Shown: positions 34,035 through 46,371, counted from the stretch's first letter. The stretch: DNA of 64,000 bases from Cymodocea nodosa (GCA_036874045.1 CM072339.1:7385501-7449500); one strand, 5' to 3'. Notes: generated by a model from the letters alone, not told the origin. Made by a program: numbers and translations.

Positions 34035-35692
34035 CTAATTGATTTATCCACTCAATAGCCCTTGTAATGCCTCTAGAAGGTCCAACAATATTAGCAACAG
34101 CATAATTTTTGTATTCTTTCATTGAAATGGCTCTATATCTTATCCTTTTAGATGTCCCTTTCGTGAAATCGATGTTGTCCACCATCAACAGTGGAATTAG
34201 ATCTCTATAATATAATTTCTTCTTTACTGCTCTAAGTTGGAGATAAAAACTTTGTACCAATTAATTTGAATTCTGTTCACAACTGCATATGTGGCCCACT
34301 TGACAAATTAACTAAGTTCTATATCATGGCCTTGTCATTGGTGGACATTTTTAATCAAAATGTTAGCTACCATGTGTGATTTACCATTTAAGTACTTCAA
34401 TCTGTTTAGTAGTGGCACACCAGGATTGATAGCTAAATAGTCTTTAATTTCCTGTTCTGTCCACTCGACTACAATTGTGTTCTCTAGAATTTCCATTCCT
34501 TCATTTTTCAATCCAAAAATATTGTGGAGAAGCTCTGGTGTTATCTGTACATCAGCTTGCTCCACATTAGAAATTAAACTTTCTTCTTTCTCTCTCAAGT
34601 TGGCTTAAAAGCAGGGCACTAAATTTTCATATACTGCTTGCCCTCTCTATTGAGAAATAAATTGTAGTAGACCTTGAAACTCAAATAATTCTTTAATTTC
34701 CTGCATACCTTCCCAATTTAGTAGTCTACTATATATAATATCATACCCATTTATCTCTTGATATTTATTATAAGCTTCCTAACTCCAAAAGTAAACTTCA
34801 TTTAAAATTGTTGCTTCAGCTGGGTCAGGAATCTGCATTTGTTGCTCTAGAGGGGTTTGTTCTTGAATTTCTTCTTCCATTTGCTAAACTTGAATGTGTT
34901 GGAGATGATCCGAAGATTCCTGCATTTCAGCTCCTCTTTCAATCTGTGGTGGAGAGCCAATAGAACTCTCCACTCTATCTTGAATTCTTTCAATTAATTA
35001 CTGAAGAGTTTCTCCCTCTTTAGTGGAATCTGTCAAGTCATTTCTTTTTTGTTCAATATGTACTTGTTCATCTTCTTTTGTTTCTTCTTCCTCCTAACTA
35101 CCAATCTGCATTGTCATTGTTCTTTCTGATTCTGTGGCAAATTAGGATGGAGTCGCGAGCAAATCAACTTCTGTCCTAACTTCAGTTTCTTCTATTTGTA
35201 TAGGTTGCAGACTAATTTCAGCCTCTTTTCTTTCTTCTCTTTGCCTTTGTTGCTACTACTCCTGCTCCTCCTCAAATTCAGATAGCAGGTCTACAAAAAT
35301 GGGCTCTACAGGCCCTCGAGCCACAAATACTAGCTCTTCTTGTTTTACTCTTTCTATAATCACTAGTCTTGAAGGACCAACTTCAATTTCTTTTGCAACC
35401 ATTGATCTAGCTGCTTCCTGATACTACTCTACTTTAATTTTATATTCGGCCTTCAACTTACCTACGGCCCTCCCTTGCAGAGTGCATCATATAGTAAATG
35501 CATTTTTGCCACAACCATATCCTCAGAATTTCCTTGGCTCCTAGCAACTTTAACAAGCTCTACAAATTCTCTCCATTCCTCTAGCATTGATGGCCGTAAA
35601 AATGTTGCTCTATCGATCGGTCTTAGCGGTGGAATGGATGGTCCTAGCTGTTGTTCCTTAGTAACTACTTTTTCAACAACCGACTCTTATTT
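33900..35692 (-). pseudogene. Acidic ORF with plant-transposon-protein-like domain, element B (C-terminal part)
   Basis: Minus-strand pieces at 34335-34598 and 34012-34260 match the open copy at 61825-62433 in element C (domain described there). Upstream, 34600-35690 encodes a Glu/Gln-rich low-complexity stretch. Many stops. The N-terminal part of the same ORF is at 49094-49475, separated by the insertion of element A; the two parts are in frame across the ACTCT duplication. Confidence 0.7.
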
Positions 35693-35697
35693 AGAAT

Positions 35698-37747
35698 GAA
35701 AAAGTGCATCATATTAACTGTTAAATGATGGTTAATTGCATAATATTTAGCTTATCATATGAGAATTAAGCCATTTTGTTATAATTGCACTATTATATGC
35801 TTTAATGAAAGAATCTGCTTAATTTCAAGGAATTAATGTTAATTTAGTACATTTTTGAACTATCGGTAAATTGTAGATTGTGAAATTCTTAAGTATCCGA
35901 AGTTCCTGTTATTTCGAATAGTTATGTTTAACGTATCGAACAATTATGCTTAATGTACCGAAGAGTTATGTTTAAATTACTGAACAGTTATGTTTTAAAA
36001 GAATATTTTATTATTTCTTGAAGTACACGTGTCGAAACCATAATGCATGACTTAAGTAAAATTTCGGTGAGTTATCTCTAACTATATGAAATTACAGCTA
36101 GGCATCAGATAGTTATATGTGTAACTCTCCGAAATCTACTTTTATTATAAAACAATTGTTGGACACATGTCATGTTCTAGAAGATTGACTTAAGTTATAT
36201 TTCAGTGAGTTATCTGTAACTATCTGAAATGCATTTGAGCATTGGATAGTTAAGTCTATAACTATCCGAAATGCATCTGAACATCAAATAGTTAAGTTTG
36301 TAAGTATCCGAAATGCACCTGAGCATCGAATAGTTAAATTTATGCACGTGTTTTATAGTTAAATCAATGAAGCAAGTTCGTTCAGTTATTTGTAACTCCA
36401 CGGACCATTTATTTTCTAATATGCCACTATAGTGGTTGTAGGAACAAAATACTTGGAAGAAAAAACCACGATCGCACGTATCACGTAAGAATTCACTCGT
36501 CGAAGGAAAAAGAAATCATCATCGTTGATATGAATGAAGGAAATCCAACCGATCATTCAAGTAGAAGCAGTTACCACTGAAGAAATATAAAAGAAAAGAA
36601 GAAAAAAGTAGCAGGTGTATGTGGCCGATGGGTGTGGCCAGTGTGTGCAGAGGAGGATCACCGAGTTTTCTACAGGCAGCGTCGGTAATTCTCTAAAGTA
36701 CCACACCAACCATCACCACCACCACCATAATTACCAACCATTGGAGGTTTGTGAGAGTACTTTCCTGATGTCGGGTCAATTTTGAGCCAAACATAGTGTT
36801 TGACAACCACAGTAAGGAGTGATCGCGTCGTAGGAAGGGAAGCCATTTTCACCAAGCGCCGACTCATATCTTAGGAGATCATAAAGCTTCTAGCCTTGGC
36901 TTTAGGTTGATGCCAGTATGCTGAAAAGGAGATCATCTTGCAATTCTAGACTCGCAGTTCCATAGGGAGAGGAGACAGAATTGTAAGTGGTTTAATTTTC
37001 AGTGGTGTAATCGCGTCGCATGTAGTGACGGAAGTATTTACTATCAATTGAGATTACTTTACATTTCACCTTTCACCCATTTCCATGCTCATATCAAAAC
37101 AAAAATACCAAAAACAACTTATCTGTGTTTGTATTTTGTAATTGAGTGTTGTATTGTCTGTTTTGTATCGTGATTAATATTAATGGTTACTGTTTGAATT
37201 ATCTACATGTTAGTATTGCCTAACGATAAATCCAGTGTTTACTAACATTAAAGAGCTTAATTGATGTTATTTACAATCTGTGGAACCGCCCAATGGTTGG
37301 CCGAATTCCTTTGTAAATAGTAGTATTAAATTGGATAGACAAGCTCGTGGAGTTAACTTAAGTCCATGAGGTTAGTCCATTGAGTTAGCCATAACTCAAC
37401 GAACTTAGTCCATTGAGTTAACTTTAACTCGACGGAGAGTTTGTTGAATATATAAATTTGATTATTAAAAACAGAACAGTTAGCAATTCTTAAGCAATTC
37501 CCTATGAGATCGACCTGTACTTGCACACAAATATAATAGACATTGTGCACTTGTAGTTAAAATACAAATTGGAATTAATATCTAATTTGTGTGAAAGGTT
37601 GTTTGTTTACTTCTAAAAAGGAATTCAGTGATATAGGCATAAAGATAAATTAACTAAGTAAAAATAGAAGTTAACAAATCCAAGTTTTTTTGGCGCGTTG
37701 CTAGGTAACCAATCAAGTTTTCTAGTGCCGTGCTAGAGATCCAAACA
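35698..37747 (+). repeat. Element A 5' LTR
   Basis: 2050 bp. The start is TATTTAGAATG (TG mutated to TA); the end is GAGATCCAAACA. Compared with the 3' LTR it lacks roughly 90 bp near 37177, and about five differences, mainly transitions, lie in the first 150 bp. It contains TAACTATCCGA palindromes, ACACGTGTC, the GGATCGACCTG-like motif near 37507 and GTTGAGTTA hairpins at 37340-37440. Confidence 0.9.
36585..36593 (+). promoter_or_regulatory. TATA box of element A 5' LTR
   Basis: ATATAAAAG within GAAGAAATATAAAAGAAAAG; the same context occurs in the other Athila LTRs (near 12952 and 45127). Confidence 0.5.
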
Positions 37748-37772
37748 AGTTTTCTAGCGCCATTGCTGGGGA
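37689..37772 (+). other. Primer-binding site with two upstream primer-site-like copies
   Basis: The functional-position site is TAGCGCCATTGCTGGGGA at 37755-37772 (Asp-tRNA type). Two similar units precede it inside the LTR end, each followed by an AA-CAA-(G/T) and AGTTTTC stretch: TGGCGCGTTGCTAGG at about 37690 and TAGTGCCGTGCTAGAGA at about 37723. The spacing is about 32 nt. Confidence 0.7.
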
Positions 37773-37848
37773 ATTCATATAAGCAACTGTTATAGCTGTT
37801 TTGTCTTAACAGCCAGAGTGTTGTGTGTTTTCTTCTGTAATTGTGAAT

Positions 37849-38776
37849 ATGGCATATGCTTATGCTCAAAGATTTCTGAAACCTGTAGTTAGCATATGTG
37901 AATTCTGCAATTCTAAAGGACACAACATTTTTGACTGTTTGAAACTGAGACGTTTGTAGATGGTTAGATCCCATGAACAACAAATGAATCATCCTCAATA
38001 TAATAGAGCCAAGTATGAGAATCCTATAGTTTACCCAATTCATGGTCAGTATAGAATGTGTAAGATGTTGAGAGACTAAAGTTTGGGATAGATATGACAG
38101 ACTGGAGCGTAGTATAGAGCAAAACCTGAACAAACTAGAATACTTTATGTGTCAGCAACAAGAAGTCAACCAATTAAACTATAAGGAAGCATATTTAGAA
38201 CCTAAAATGGATATAATTTACGAAATTGAAAAAACCATAATGAAAATTGATCAAAAATTGAATGCAATGAGATTAGATGATCTAGAAAGAAAACTAAAAG
38301 CATTGGACGAATATACAATGAAAATACAAGTTATGCAACAGGACAATGAAAATTATAATGTTATAGATTTGCATAATTTGCAAAATATACAACCAAAAGA
38401 AAATACTAATGCAAGAGAATTTAAAGAATGCACCTTAAAACTAAAAACAATTGAAGATCATAATCACAAAAATGATATACAAAAACATCATGAAAGTAAT
38501 GAAAATCTGGAAGATGTATGTGTAACATTAAGATCTAGAATTGATATACCACCAAGAACTCAAAATGAAAATAATATGAAGGTGGATAAGAGTAAAAATC
38601 AAAATGATAATGAAAATGTAATAGCTGAAAATCTAAAAATCACTGAAGAACAATCTGAATCTACTAATGAGGTTAAAAAGGATCAAACAAATCAAACGAA
38701 AGAAAAAGAATCTTTTAAATCACAATCTTTAGTACCCTATCCTGAAAGATTACAACAAATAATACCTGAAAAATAA
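37849..38776 (+). pseudogene. Element A 5' gag ORF (zinc knuckle and coiled coil)
   Basis: ATG 37849 follows the primer site by 76 nt. The zinc knuckle CEFCNSKGHNIFDC is at residues 17-30. TAG at 37957-37959 replaces the CAG Gln of element E. A small indel near 38078 shifts the frame; 38147-38776 then stays open through a Lys/Glu/Asn-rich coiled coil to a PYPERL motif that in Athila precedes the protease. No gag core domain is present. Confidence 0.82.
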
Positions 38777-39561
38777 GAAAAAATCATAGAAATTTTGAAA
38801 AAGTGCAAGTTAACATTCCTTTGTTAGATCTGTTGCAAAAAATGCCACCTTGTGCTAAATTTCTGAAGGATTGATGTACTAAGAAAAGAGAGCAAAAAGT
38901 TCTTAGAAAGGTCTTTTTAGATGAGCAAAGTAGTTCCCTATTTCTGCCACAAATTCCTAAAAAGTTATCTAATCCTAGAATCCCTATTATATCATGCACC
39001 ATAGAAAATACCATTCTAGAAAGAACCTTAATAGACTTAGGTGCAGGTATAAATGTTATGCCAAGTGATATATTTGCATCCTTAGGATTAGAAGGCTTAA
39101 CTCCTACTAGTACAGTTATTCAATTAGCTGATAGAAGTATAAGATACCCTAGAGGAAAAATAGAGGATGTCTTAATTAAAATAAAAAACTTTGTATATCC
39201 TATTGATATTATAATTTTGGATTCCCAACAAATTAAGCATAAAAATAGTGATACATCTTTAATTTTGGAAAGGCCATTTTTAGCAACATCAGGGGTTGTT
39301 ATAAATTGTAAAACAAGAGTAATGAAGTTAGCATATGGTAATGAGGATACTCAATTAAATATTTTCAAACCAGAAAGGTTTGAGGAGTTAGAAATGTCCT
39401 TACATACCATAGACTTTTTAGAGGATGAAGGAGATATGTTAGATGATGTAATTCAAGAAGAATTAAATAGGCAAATCAATTCTGAAACTTTAGAGGAAAG
39501 TGAAAGCATAAATATAGAAGGAGATCTGGAAGAAATTAATTTAGAAAATGATGATGTTTAA
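38777..39561 (+). pseudogene. Element A aspartic protease (Athila type)
   Basis: LIDLGAGINVMPSDIFASLG carries the active-site region in the Athila form DLGA, followed by VIQLADRSIRYPRGKIEDV and LERPFLATSGVVI. An early segment (38777-39057) has frameshifts and stops; 39058-39561 is open and ends in an acidic tail. It would process Gag-Pol. Confidence 0.85.
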
Positions 39562-40740
39562 TTAGGAGCTCTAGCTTCTGATGGGTAGCATTTAGAATTA
39601 AAACTTTTACCTCCTGAATTAACCTATATATTTCTAGAAGAGACATGAACCTGTCCAATCATTATTGCTTCAGATTTAAAAAAGTAAAGTTATAGTGCAA
39701 AATTAAAAGATGTAGTGCAAAGTTATAAAGAAGCAATAGAATGGACTATGACTGATATAAAATGGTTAAATTCAACTTTATGCTGTCACCACATATATTT
39801 AGAAGAGAATGCTAAACTTGTTAGAATTCCTGAGAGGAGATTAAATCCAAACCTTAAAGAAGTAGTCAAGAAAGAAATAGTAAAATTGTTAGATAATGAC
39901 ATAATTTATCTGATTTCTGATAGCTCATGGGTTAGCCCAATCCATGTAGTTCCCAAGAAATCAAGATTAATAGTTATTAGGAATGAAAGTCAAGACTTGA
40001 TACCTACTAGAATTCAATTAAGCTGGAGAGTATGTATAGACTATACAAAGTTGAATGTTGTGACTAGGAAAGATCATTTTCCCTTACCTTTTATAGATCA
40101 AATGCTGGAAAGATTAACAGGGCAAGAATATTTTTGTTTCTTAGACGGGTATTCAAGTTATAACCAAATTCCAGTAGCATTAGAGGATCAAGAGAAAACA
40201 ACTTTCACCTGTCCTAATGGAACTTATGCTTTTAAGAGAATGCCATTCAGATTATGCAATACACCAGCCACCTTCCAAAGGTGTATGTAGGGCATATTTA
40301 CTGGAATGACTGAAGATTTCTTAGAAATATTTATGGATGATTGTACTGTTTATGGCAACTCATATGAAATTTGTTTAAAGAATTTAGACCAAATATTAAA
40401 ACACTGTGTGGAAAAAAATCTGATTCTAAATTGGGAAAAATGTCACTTCATGGTTAAACAAGGAATAGTCTTAGGGCATGTTGTTTCTAAAAAAGGGTTG
40501 GAAGTAGATAAAGCTAAAATAGAAGTAATTTCTAATCTACAAAAACCTAAATCAGTAAAAGATATTAGATCATTTCTAGGACATACTGGTTTTTATAGAA
40601 GATTTAATAAAGACTTTAGCAAAATAGCTAAACCTTTAACTAATCTATTAAAAGATGTCCCATTTAACTTTGATAAAAATTGCAAGGAAGCGTTTTTTAG
40701 ACTTAAAACTAGCTTAATTTCAACTCCTATAATTCAATTT
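39562..40740 (+). pseudogene. Element A reverse transcriptase, truncated
   Basis: Athila RT: RRLNPNLKEVVKKEI, SSWVSPIHVVPKK, WRVCIDYTKLN, RKDHFPLPFIDQMLERL, CFLDGYSSYNQI, EKTTFTCPNGTYAFKRMPF, CNTPATFQRCM and catalytic FMDD (IFMDDCTVYG), then the thumb with FLGHTGFYRRF. One TAG at 40288-40290 stands where Gln is likely. The reading ends abruptly at 40731-40740 after SLISTPIIQ; RNase H and integrase are missing. Confidence 0.9.
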
Positions 40741-41615
40741 CTATATGGACTGAATTTTGCTCTATTTTTCTAGAAAAATATTATCCAACACATCAAACAA
40801 TTAAAAAGAAAAAAGAAATATTAATGTGTAGTCAAAAATAGGGTAAATCATTCTAGAAATATTTTGAAAGATTTAAAGATTTACTAACTCAATGTCCACA
40901 TCATGCAATGAGTAAAGCACAATTAATAGGCATAATTTATGAAGGCATAGATGTTTCAACAAAATTTTTATTAAAATCTACTTGTCAAAATGGATTTCTA
41001 AAGCTATGTAGTGAAGAAGCATGGGCATATTTAGAAAACTTTGCAAAAAGAACTACATAGTGGGAAAACTTGACTAAAGCTATTGCAGATAAAAGAATAT
41101 TGCCAAGAGGAATGCATTAAATAGATTCAAGTACTATGCTTGAAGTGAAATTAACTGAATTAACAAATAAAATAGAAGAGTTATCATTAAATCAAAAGCT
41201 AGCAGAAAAGAATGTAAACATTAATGATCTAGATATTATTTGTGCTAGAAACCAGAAAGATAACTTTGGAAATTCTTATAATCCGAATTGAAGAAATCAC
41301 CTGAACTTATCTTGGAGAAACAACAATTTCCAGGGAGGAGAAAATGTAAATGAGAAGAATATAAGTTATGAAGCATTAATTGAGCAAGGATCTAGAATAG
41401 AGAAATTAGAAAGGATAATCTAATAATTAAACAATCGTCTCGATCTTGTATTTGGAAATGCTGTAATTCAAAATCAGAATAGAAACATACCACTTAGACA
41501 GAAGGAATCAATGGAAGTTAGACCTACTAGAGGATTGCCAATACAAGCAATACCTAACCCTGTCAATAGAACTGTTAATGAAATTGATACCTCTTCTAGG
41601 AGGGTAGCTGAATGA
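40741..41615 (+). pseudogene. Relocated gag core, element A (N-terminally truncated)
   Basis: Begins in mid-domain at WTEFCSIF, fused to RT by the junction at 40731-40740, and continues through LEKYYPTH, YFERFKDLLTQC, the NPNxRNHLNLSWRNNN block and a coiled coil to TGA 41613-41615. Stops at Gln/Trp codons of the B and C copies include Lys-TAG-Gly and Phe-TAG-Lys-Tyr-Phe near 40842-40856, Thr-TAG-Trp near 41060, and Asn-TGA-Arg near 41290. Confidence 0.85.
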
Positions 41616-41679
41616 AGCAGTATAACTGAATTAACTATATATATATATATAAGTTTATTTATAGTTAATAGTATCGTAG

Positions 41680-41740
41680 AGTTAGTCCTTAACTTAACGA
41701 ACTTAGTTCGTTGAGTTATGCCTTAACTCCATGAGGGTGT
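41680..41740 (+). repeat. Inverted repeat between gag core and F-box (element A)
   Basis: TTAACTTAACGAACTTAGTT with CGTTGAGTTATGCCTTAACT forms overlapping hairpins at the gene boundary. Confidence 0.6.
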
Positions 41741-41805
41741 GTAGTAGTTATGTTAATTTTTGTCTCTACTAAAATTTTTGTATTTATGTTATACAAAATC
41801 AACAA

Positions 41806-42942
41806 ATGGAATTGATGCAATTACTACTGGAAGCACTAAGGGAAGTACTAAGTAACTTGTCAGCTAAAGATCTATGCAGGCTATGTTGTGTATCAAAGGA
41901 AATTAAAGATTGTGTTAGAGAAAAATATTTTCATGGACTACAAACTGCAAAAATGACTAAGATTAGAGATGGATTCATATGGAAGTCATTTAATCATAGT
42001 TCAATTAGCCATGAATACTTGAAGATGGAAGAAACTACTGGAATTCCACCCAATACATTAGAAGAAATAGATCATATTATGGGGATGGATGAAGGATTAA
42101 TTATATACAAGACCAAACCAAAGTATGCAATTCTATTACCTTTTATTTTGATTAGAAATCCTATCACAAGAGAAGAATGGAATATAGGAAGACCTGATAG
42201 ATATGAAGTACCAACTGAAAATTGTGGGTTAGCTTTAATATTTTCTGATAAAAATTCGATCATTCCTGAAAAATTATATTATTGGAGACCTACAGGAAAT
42301 TGGAATGAAGATTTATGCTTAAGTATGTATAATTTTCTAAATAGATCTTGGACTGAAAACACTATGATATATCTAGGACAGAAATCATTAATTAACAACA
42401 TGCATGTCATACTTGATGGATATATATATATAGTCACAGATATATCAATTGCATTTAGATCTGATTTATACATAGTAAGCATAGATAGTTATGATGAATA
42501 TATAGAAATTTTGCCTATACCGAGAGAAATAGCTAAACCACCATCTGCAGAATTTGATAAAATTCAAATAGGGATGTGGTATAATGAATATGATGATCCT
42601 ACCTTATGTCTAATAAGATGGTGGGATGAGTTGATGAAATTTCAAATATGGATTATGAAAGACATAAATAAATGGAAGTGGGAAGAGGAATATATTAAAA
42701 TAGATGTAGAAATAGAAACTGCTACATTATCCTGGAACCGAAAAGAATCCCTTTTTGCATTTCATTTCATTAATGGTAATACACTTGTATTTAGCATTGA
42801 TAACATATCGCAATTTTACAAATTAAGAAGGAGCACGAACTACATTAAAACAGAATTAATAGCAAGAAAAATTATGCCTAAAAAGTTTTCTTGGACTAAC
42901 ACGTTTATTCCATTTGTTTCTACTTTTCAATCATGTTCTTAA
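41806..42942 (+). CDS. F-box protein carried by Athila element A (open)
   Basis: 378 codons, ATG 41806 to TAA. F-box at residues 5-45 (LLLEALREVLSNLSAKDLCRL, CCVSKEIK), an RNPITREEWNIGRP block, and an FBA-like CLIRWWDELMKFQIWIMKD block. It is colinear with the B copy except for one single-residue gap near SYDEYIEI. Many of the differences are conservative (Lys/Arg, Ile/Val, Asp/Glu, Tyr/Phe). The frame is open although the gag core 190 bp upstream has several stops. It could feed a host SCF ubiquitin ligase; this is inferred from the F-box alone. Confidence 0.85.
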   Translation: MELMQLLLEALREVLSNLSAKDLCRLCCVSKEIKDCVREKYFHGLQTAKMTKIRDGFIWKSFNHSSISHEYLKMEETTGIPPNTLEEIDHIMGMDEGLIIYKTKPKYAILLPFILIRNPITREEWNIGRPDRYEVPTENCGLALIFSDKNSIIPEKLYYWRPTGNWNEDLCLSMYNFLNRSWTENTMIYLGQKSLINNMHVILDGYIYIVTDISIAFRSDLYIVSIDSYDEYIEILPIPREIAKPPSAEFDKIQIGMWYNEYDDPTLCLIRWWDELMKFQIWIMKDINKWKWEEEYIKIDVEIETATLSWNRKESLFAFHFINGNTLVFSIDNISQFYKLRRSTNYIKTELIARKIMPKKFSWTNTFIPFVSTFQSCS

Positions 42943-44132
42943 GCTATGATTTTGTGCTTTTAATGTTGTGTTTTCTCCATTTACTTTTAGAAAAATTTTA
43001 GTTTTAGTTTATTTTATAATAAAAAAATATATATATATATCAATCTAGTTTGTTGGTATCTATGTTGGGAAACCAACTAGCTTGCTTGTAAGCCACCAAA
43101 GGTGTAGGAGCCTAGGTTCCACACAAGACAATGATTTATCAATATCTATTAAATGTTATTTTGTTATATATTCTGCTTTTATCTATGAATAAAAAGTTTT
43201 TCAAAATCAAAAATCGGAATATGTAGAAGGAGATACAAACGAAACAAGGTATGTAACTGATTACTTATCCTAAATTTAGATTTAAACTCATTCGTTGAAT
43301 TAGGTGCTAAATCAATGAAACTGTATTCATGTCTGCTACAATTACTGTATTTATTATCAAATCTTTTACATTGAGTACATTGCAAAATGTAGGTATGGGG
43401 GGGAGGTAATTAAAGTAACAGCCATGTAAGTTTGTTAATTAAAGGAATTAAAATGGTACTGCAAAGTTTTGTGGAAATTGAAAAAAAATTTATGAACTTG
43501 TTGTAACTATCTGATAATTGAGACTGTAAAATTTTTGTAAACTGTAACTGCTTGAATGTTATATTTAGAAGGCTATATAAGATGCTATAGAATTTACTAT
43601 TTATGCATATCTAGATATAGTATCTTATGTTTTTTTCTGAATTTCATGAGTTTAACAGTTTCACGATTTTAAAATGAAATCAGAATGCTTAACTGAAAAT
43701 TAGTAAATTATCTGAAGTCCTGAAAGAGCTGAGATGTGAATTCTAGATTAAATGAAACACATATGATTAAAGATACATTTAATTTGACTGATTAAACTTG
43801 TAGAATGATTTATGTGTAGATTTTATTAAACTACAGAAAAAGTATGAGCTTATTGATATGGATTCATATTTTTAGTAAATGATAGAAGCAGGACTATATG
43901 AGATTAGTGTTTTATTGTAGCTGTATTAATGAAATACATACATATACAGTATGTGAAAAAAAAAAAAAAAAAAACTTTGAGAGTTTATTGACTTGTTTGA
44001 TCACGAGCCTTTTGTACTTGAGCAGATAGGTATGTAAGGATTGTTGACCTAAAAAAGGACTCATGAAATCTAGCAACCTAAGATCCTGATTAGATCTAAT
44101 ATTGTTGACTGAAAGCTCGTTACATGGGTACA
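42943..44132 (+). other. Element A 3' untranslated region, first part
   Basis: Colinear with D, B and C. An imperfect CTAGTTTGTTGG/CCAACTAG hairpin lies near 43045-43082, the internal purine tract TATGGGGGGGAGG near 43395-43407, and an A-run of 19 near 43956. Split by the solo LTR after GTACA 44128-44132. Confidence 0.65.
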
Positions 44133-46366
44133 TGTTTTGAATGAAAAAGTGCATATTATTAACGGTTAAATGATGGTTAATTGCATAATAGTTAGCTTAT
44201 CATATGAGAATTAAGCCATTATGTTATAATTGCACTGTTATATGCTTTAATTAAAGAATCTGCTTAATTTTGGGGAATTAATGTTAATTTAGTACATTTC
44301 TGAACTGTCGGTAAGTTGCAAGCTGTGAAATTCTTAAGTATCCGAATTTTCTGATATTTCGGACAGTTATGTTTAACATACTGAACATATTTCGGACAGT
44401 TATGTTTAACAAACCAAACATGTCGGATAGTTATGTTTAAATTGCCGAGCAGTTATGTTTTGAAAGAATATTTTATTATTTCCTGAAGTACACATGTCAA
44501 AACCATAATACATGACTTAAGTGAACTTTCGGTGAGTTATCTCTAACTATCCAAAATTACAGCTGGGCATCAGATAGTTATATGTGTAACTCTTCGAAAT
44601 ATCTTTTTATTTATAAAATAGTTGTGGACACGTGTCATGTTCTGGGAAAATGACTTAAGTGGATTTTCGGTGAGTTATCTCTAACTATCTAAAATGCATC
44701 TAAGCATCGGATAGTTAGCCCTATAACTCTCTAAAATGTTTATTTTATTATTAAACTGCTACTGACACGTGTCAAAATCTGGTAGATTTACTTAAGTTAT
44801 ATATCAGTGAGTTATCTGTAACTATCTAAAATGAATCTAGGCATCGAATAGTTAAGTTTATAAGTATCCAAAATGCACCTGAGCATCGGATAGTTAAATT
44901 TATGCACGTGTTTTATAGTTAAATCAACGAAGAAAGTCCGTTAAGTTATCTGTAACTCCACGGACTATTTATTTTCTAATATGCCACTGTAGCGGTTGCA
45001 GAAACAAGACAGTTGGAAGGAAAACCACAACTACATGTATTGCGTAGGGAGAAGAAAGCATCGCCGTTGATATGAATGAAGGAAATCTAACCAACCATTC
45101 AAGCATAAGTAGTTATTACTGAAGAAATATAAAAGAAAAGAAGAAAAAGAAGAAAAGGATGTGATCGATGGACGGTCAGTGTGTATAGAGGAGGAGCACC
45201 GAGCTTTTTGCAGATAGTATCGAAAATTCTCCAAAGTACCACACCAACCATCGTTACCATCACCACAATCACCAATCATCGGAGGTCTGTGAGAATACTT
45301 TCTTGATGTCGGGTCCATTCCAAGCCAAACACAGTGCCTGACAACCACTGTGAGGAGTGATCGCGTCGTGGGAAGGGAAGCCATTTTCACCAAGCGCCGA
45401 CTCATATTTCAGGAGATCGTAAAGCTTCTAGCCTTGGCTTCAGGTTGATGCCTGTATGCTGAAGAGGAGATCATCTTGCAATTCTGGACTCGCGATTCTA
45501 TAGGGAGAGGAGACAAAATTGTAAGTGATTTAATTTTCAGTGGTGTAATCGTGTTGCAAGTAGTGACGGAAGTATTTATTGTCGAGTGAGATTACTTTAC
45601 ATTTCACCTTTCGCCCATTTCCATATTCATATTAAAACAAAAATACCAAAAACAATTTATCTATGTTTGTATGTTGTATTTGATTGTTGTATTGTTTGTG
45701 TTGTATCGTGATTAATGTTATCTTCGTTAGTGTTGTGATTGTTTTATGTTTGTTTTAGTTTTACAATTTACTGAAATTGGTTCGTTCAAAAGACTTAAAG
45801 ATTTTAATGGTTATTATTTGAATTATCTGAATGTTAGTATGCTTAATGATAAATCCAGTGTTCACTAACATTAAAGAGCTTAATTGATGTTTTTTACAAT
45901 CTGTGGAATCACCCAATAGTTGGCCGAATTCCTTTGTAAATAGCAGTATTTAAAAAGAAAAGACAGGCTCATGGAGTTAACTTAAGTCCACGAGGTTAGT
46001 CTGTTGAGTTAGCTATAACTCAACGAACTTTGTTCGTTGAGTTAACTATAATTCAATGGAGGGCTTATTGAAGATACAAATTTGATTGTTAACAAATGAA
46101 CAGTTCTCAATTCTGAAGCAATTCCCTATGGGATCGACCTATACTTATGCACTAATACAATAGACACTATGCACTTGCAGTTAAAGTACAAATTGGAATT
46201 AATATCTAAATTCTATTAAAGGTTGTTTGTTTACTTCTAAAAGAAAAAGAATAGGCATAAAGACAAATTAACTAAGTTAAAACAGAAGTAACAAATCAAA
46301 GTTTTTCTGTTACGTTATTGGAGATCTAATCAGATATTCTGGTATAGTGCTGGGAAAACACAAACA
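44133..46366 (+). mobile_element. Athila-family solo LTR inside element A
   Basis: 2234 bp, TGTTTTGAATG to AAAACACAAACA, flanked by GTACA (44128-44132 and 46367-46371). Same family as A's own LTRs. An antisense 124-codon frame at 45031-45405 parallels that at 12923-13297. Confidence 0.92.
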
Positions 46367-46371
46367 GTACA

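Noticed and set aside
36210-36401. 63-codon frame with repeated RCISDSY units
   Set aside because: It is only the translation of the TAACTATCCGA/GCATCTGAGCAT LTR palindromes; no sign of a real protein.
43956-43974. Poly(A) run suggesting a LINE or retrogene end
   Set aside because: The same position in D, B and C is A-rich with interruptions, so it is a homopolymer expansion of element sequence. No LINE coding sequence adjoins it.
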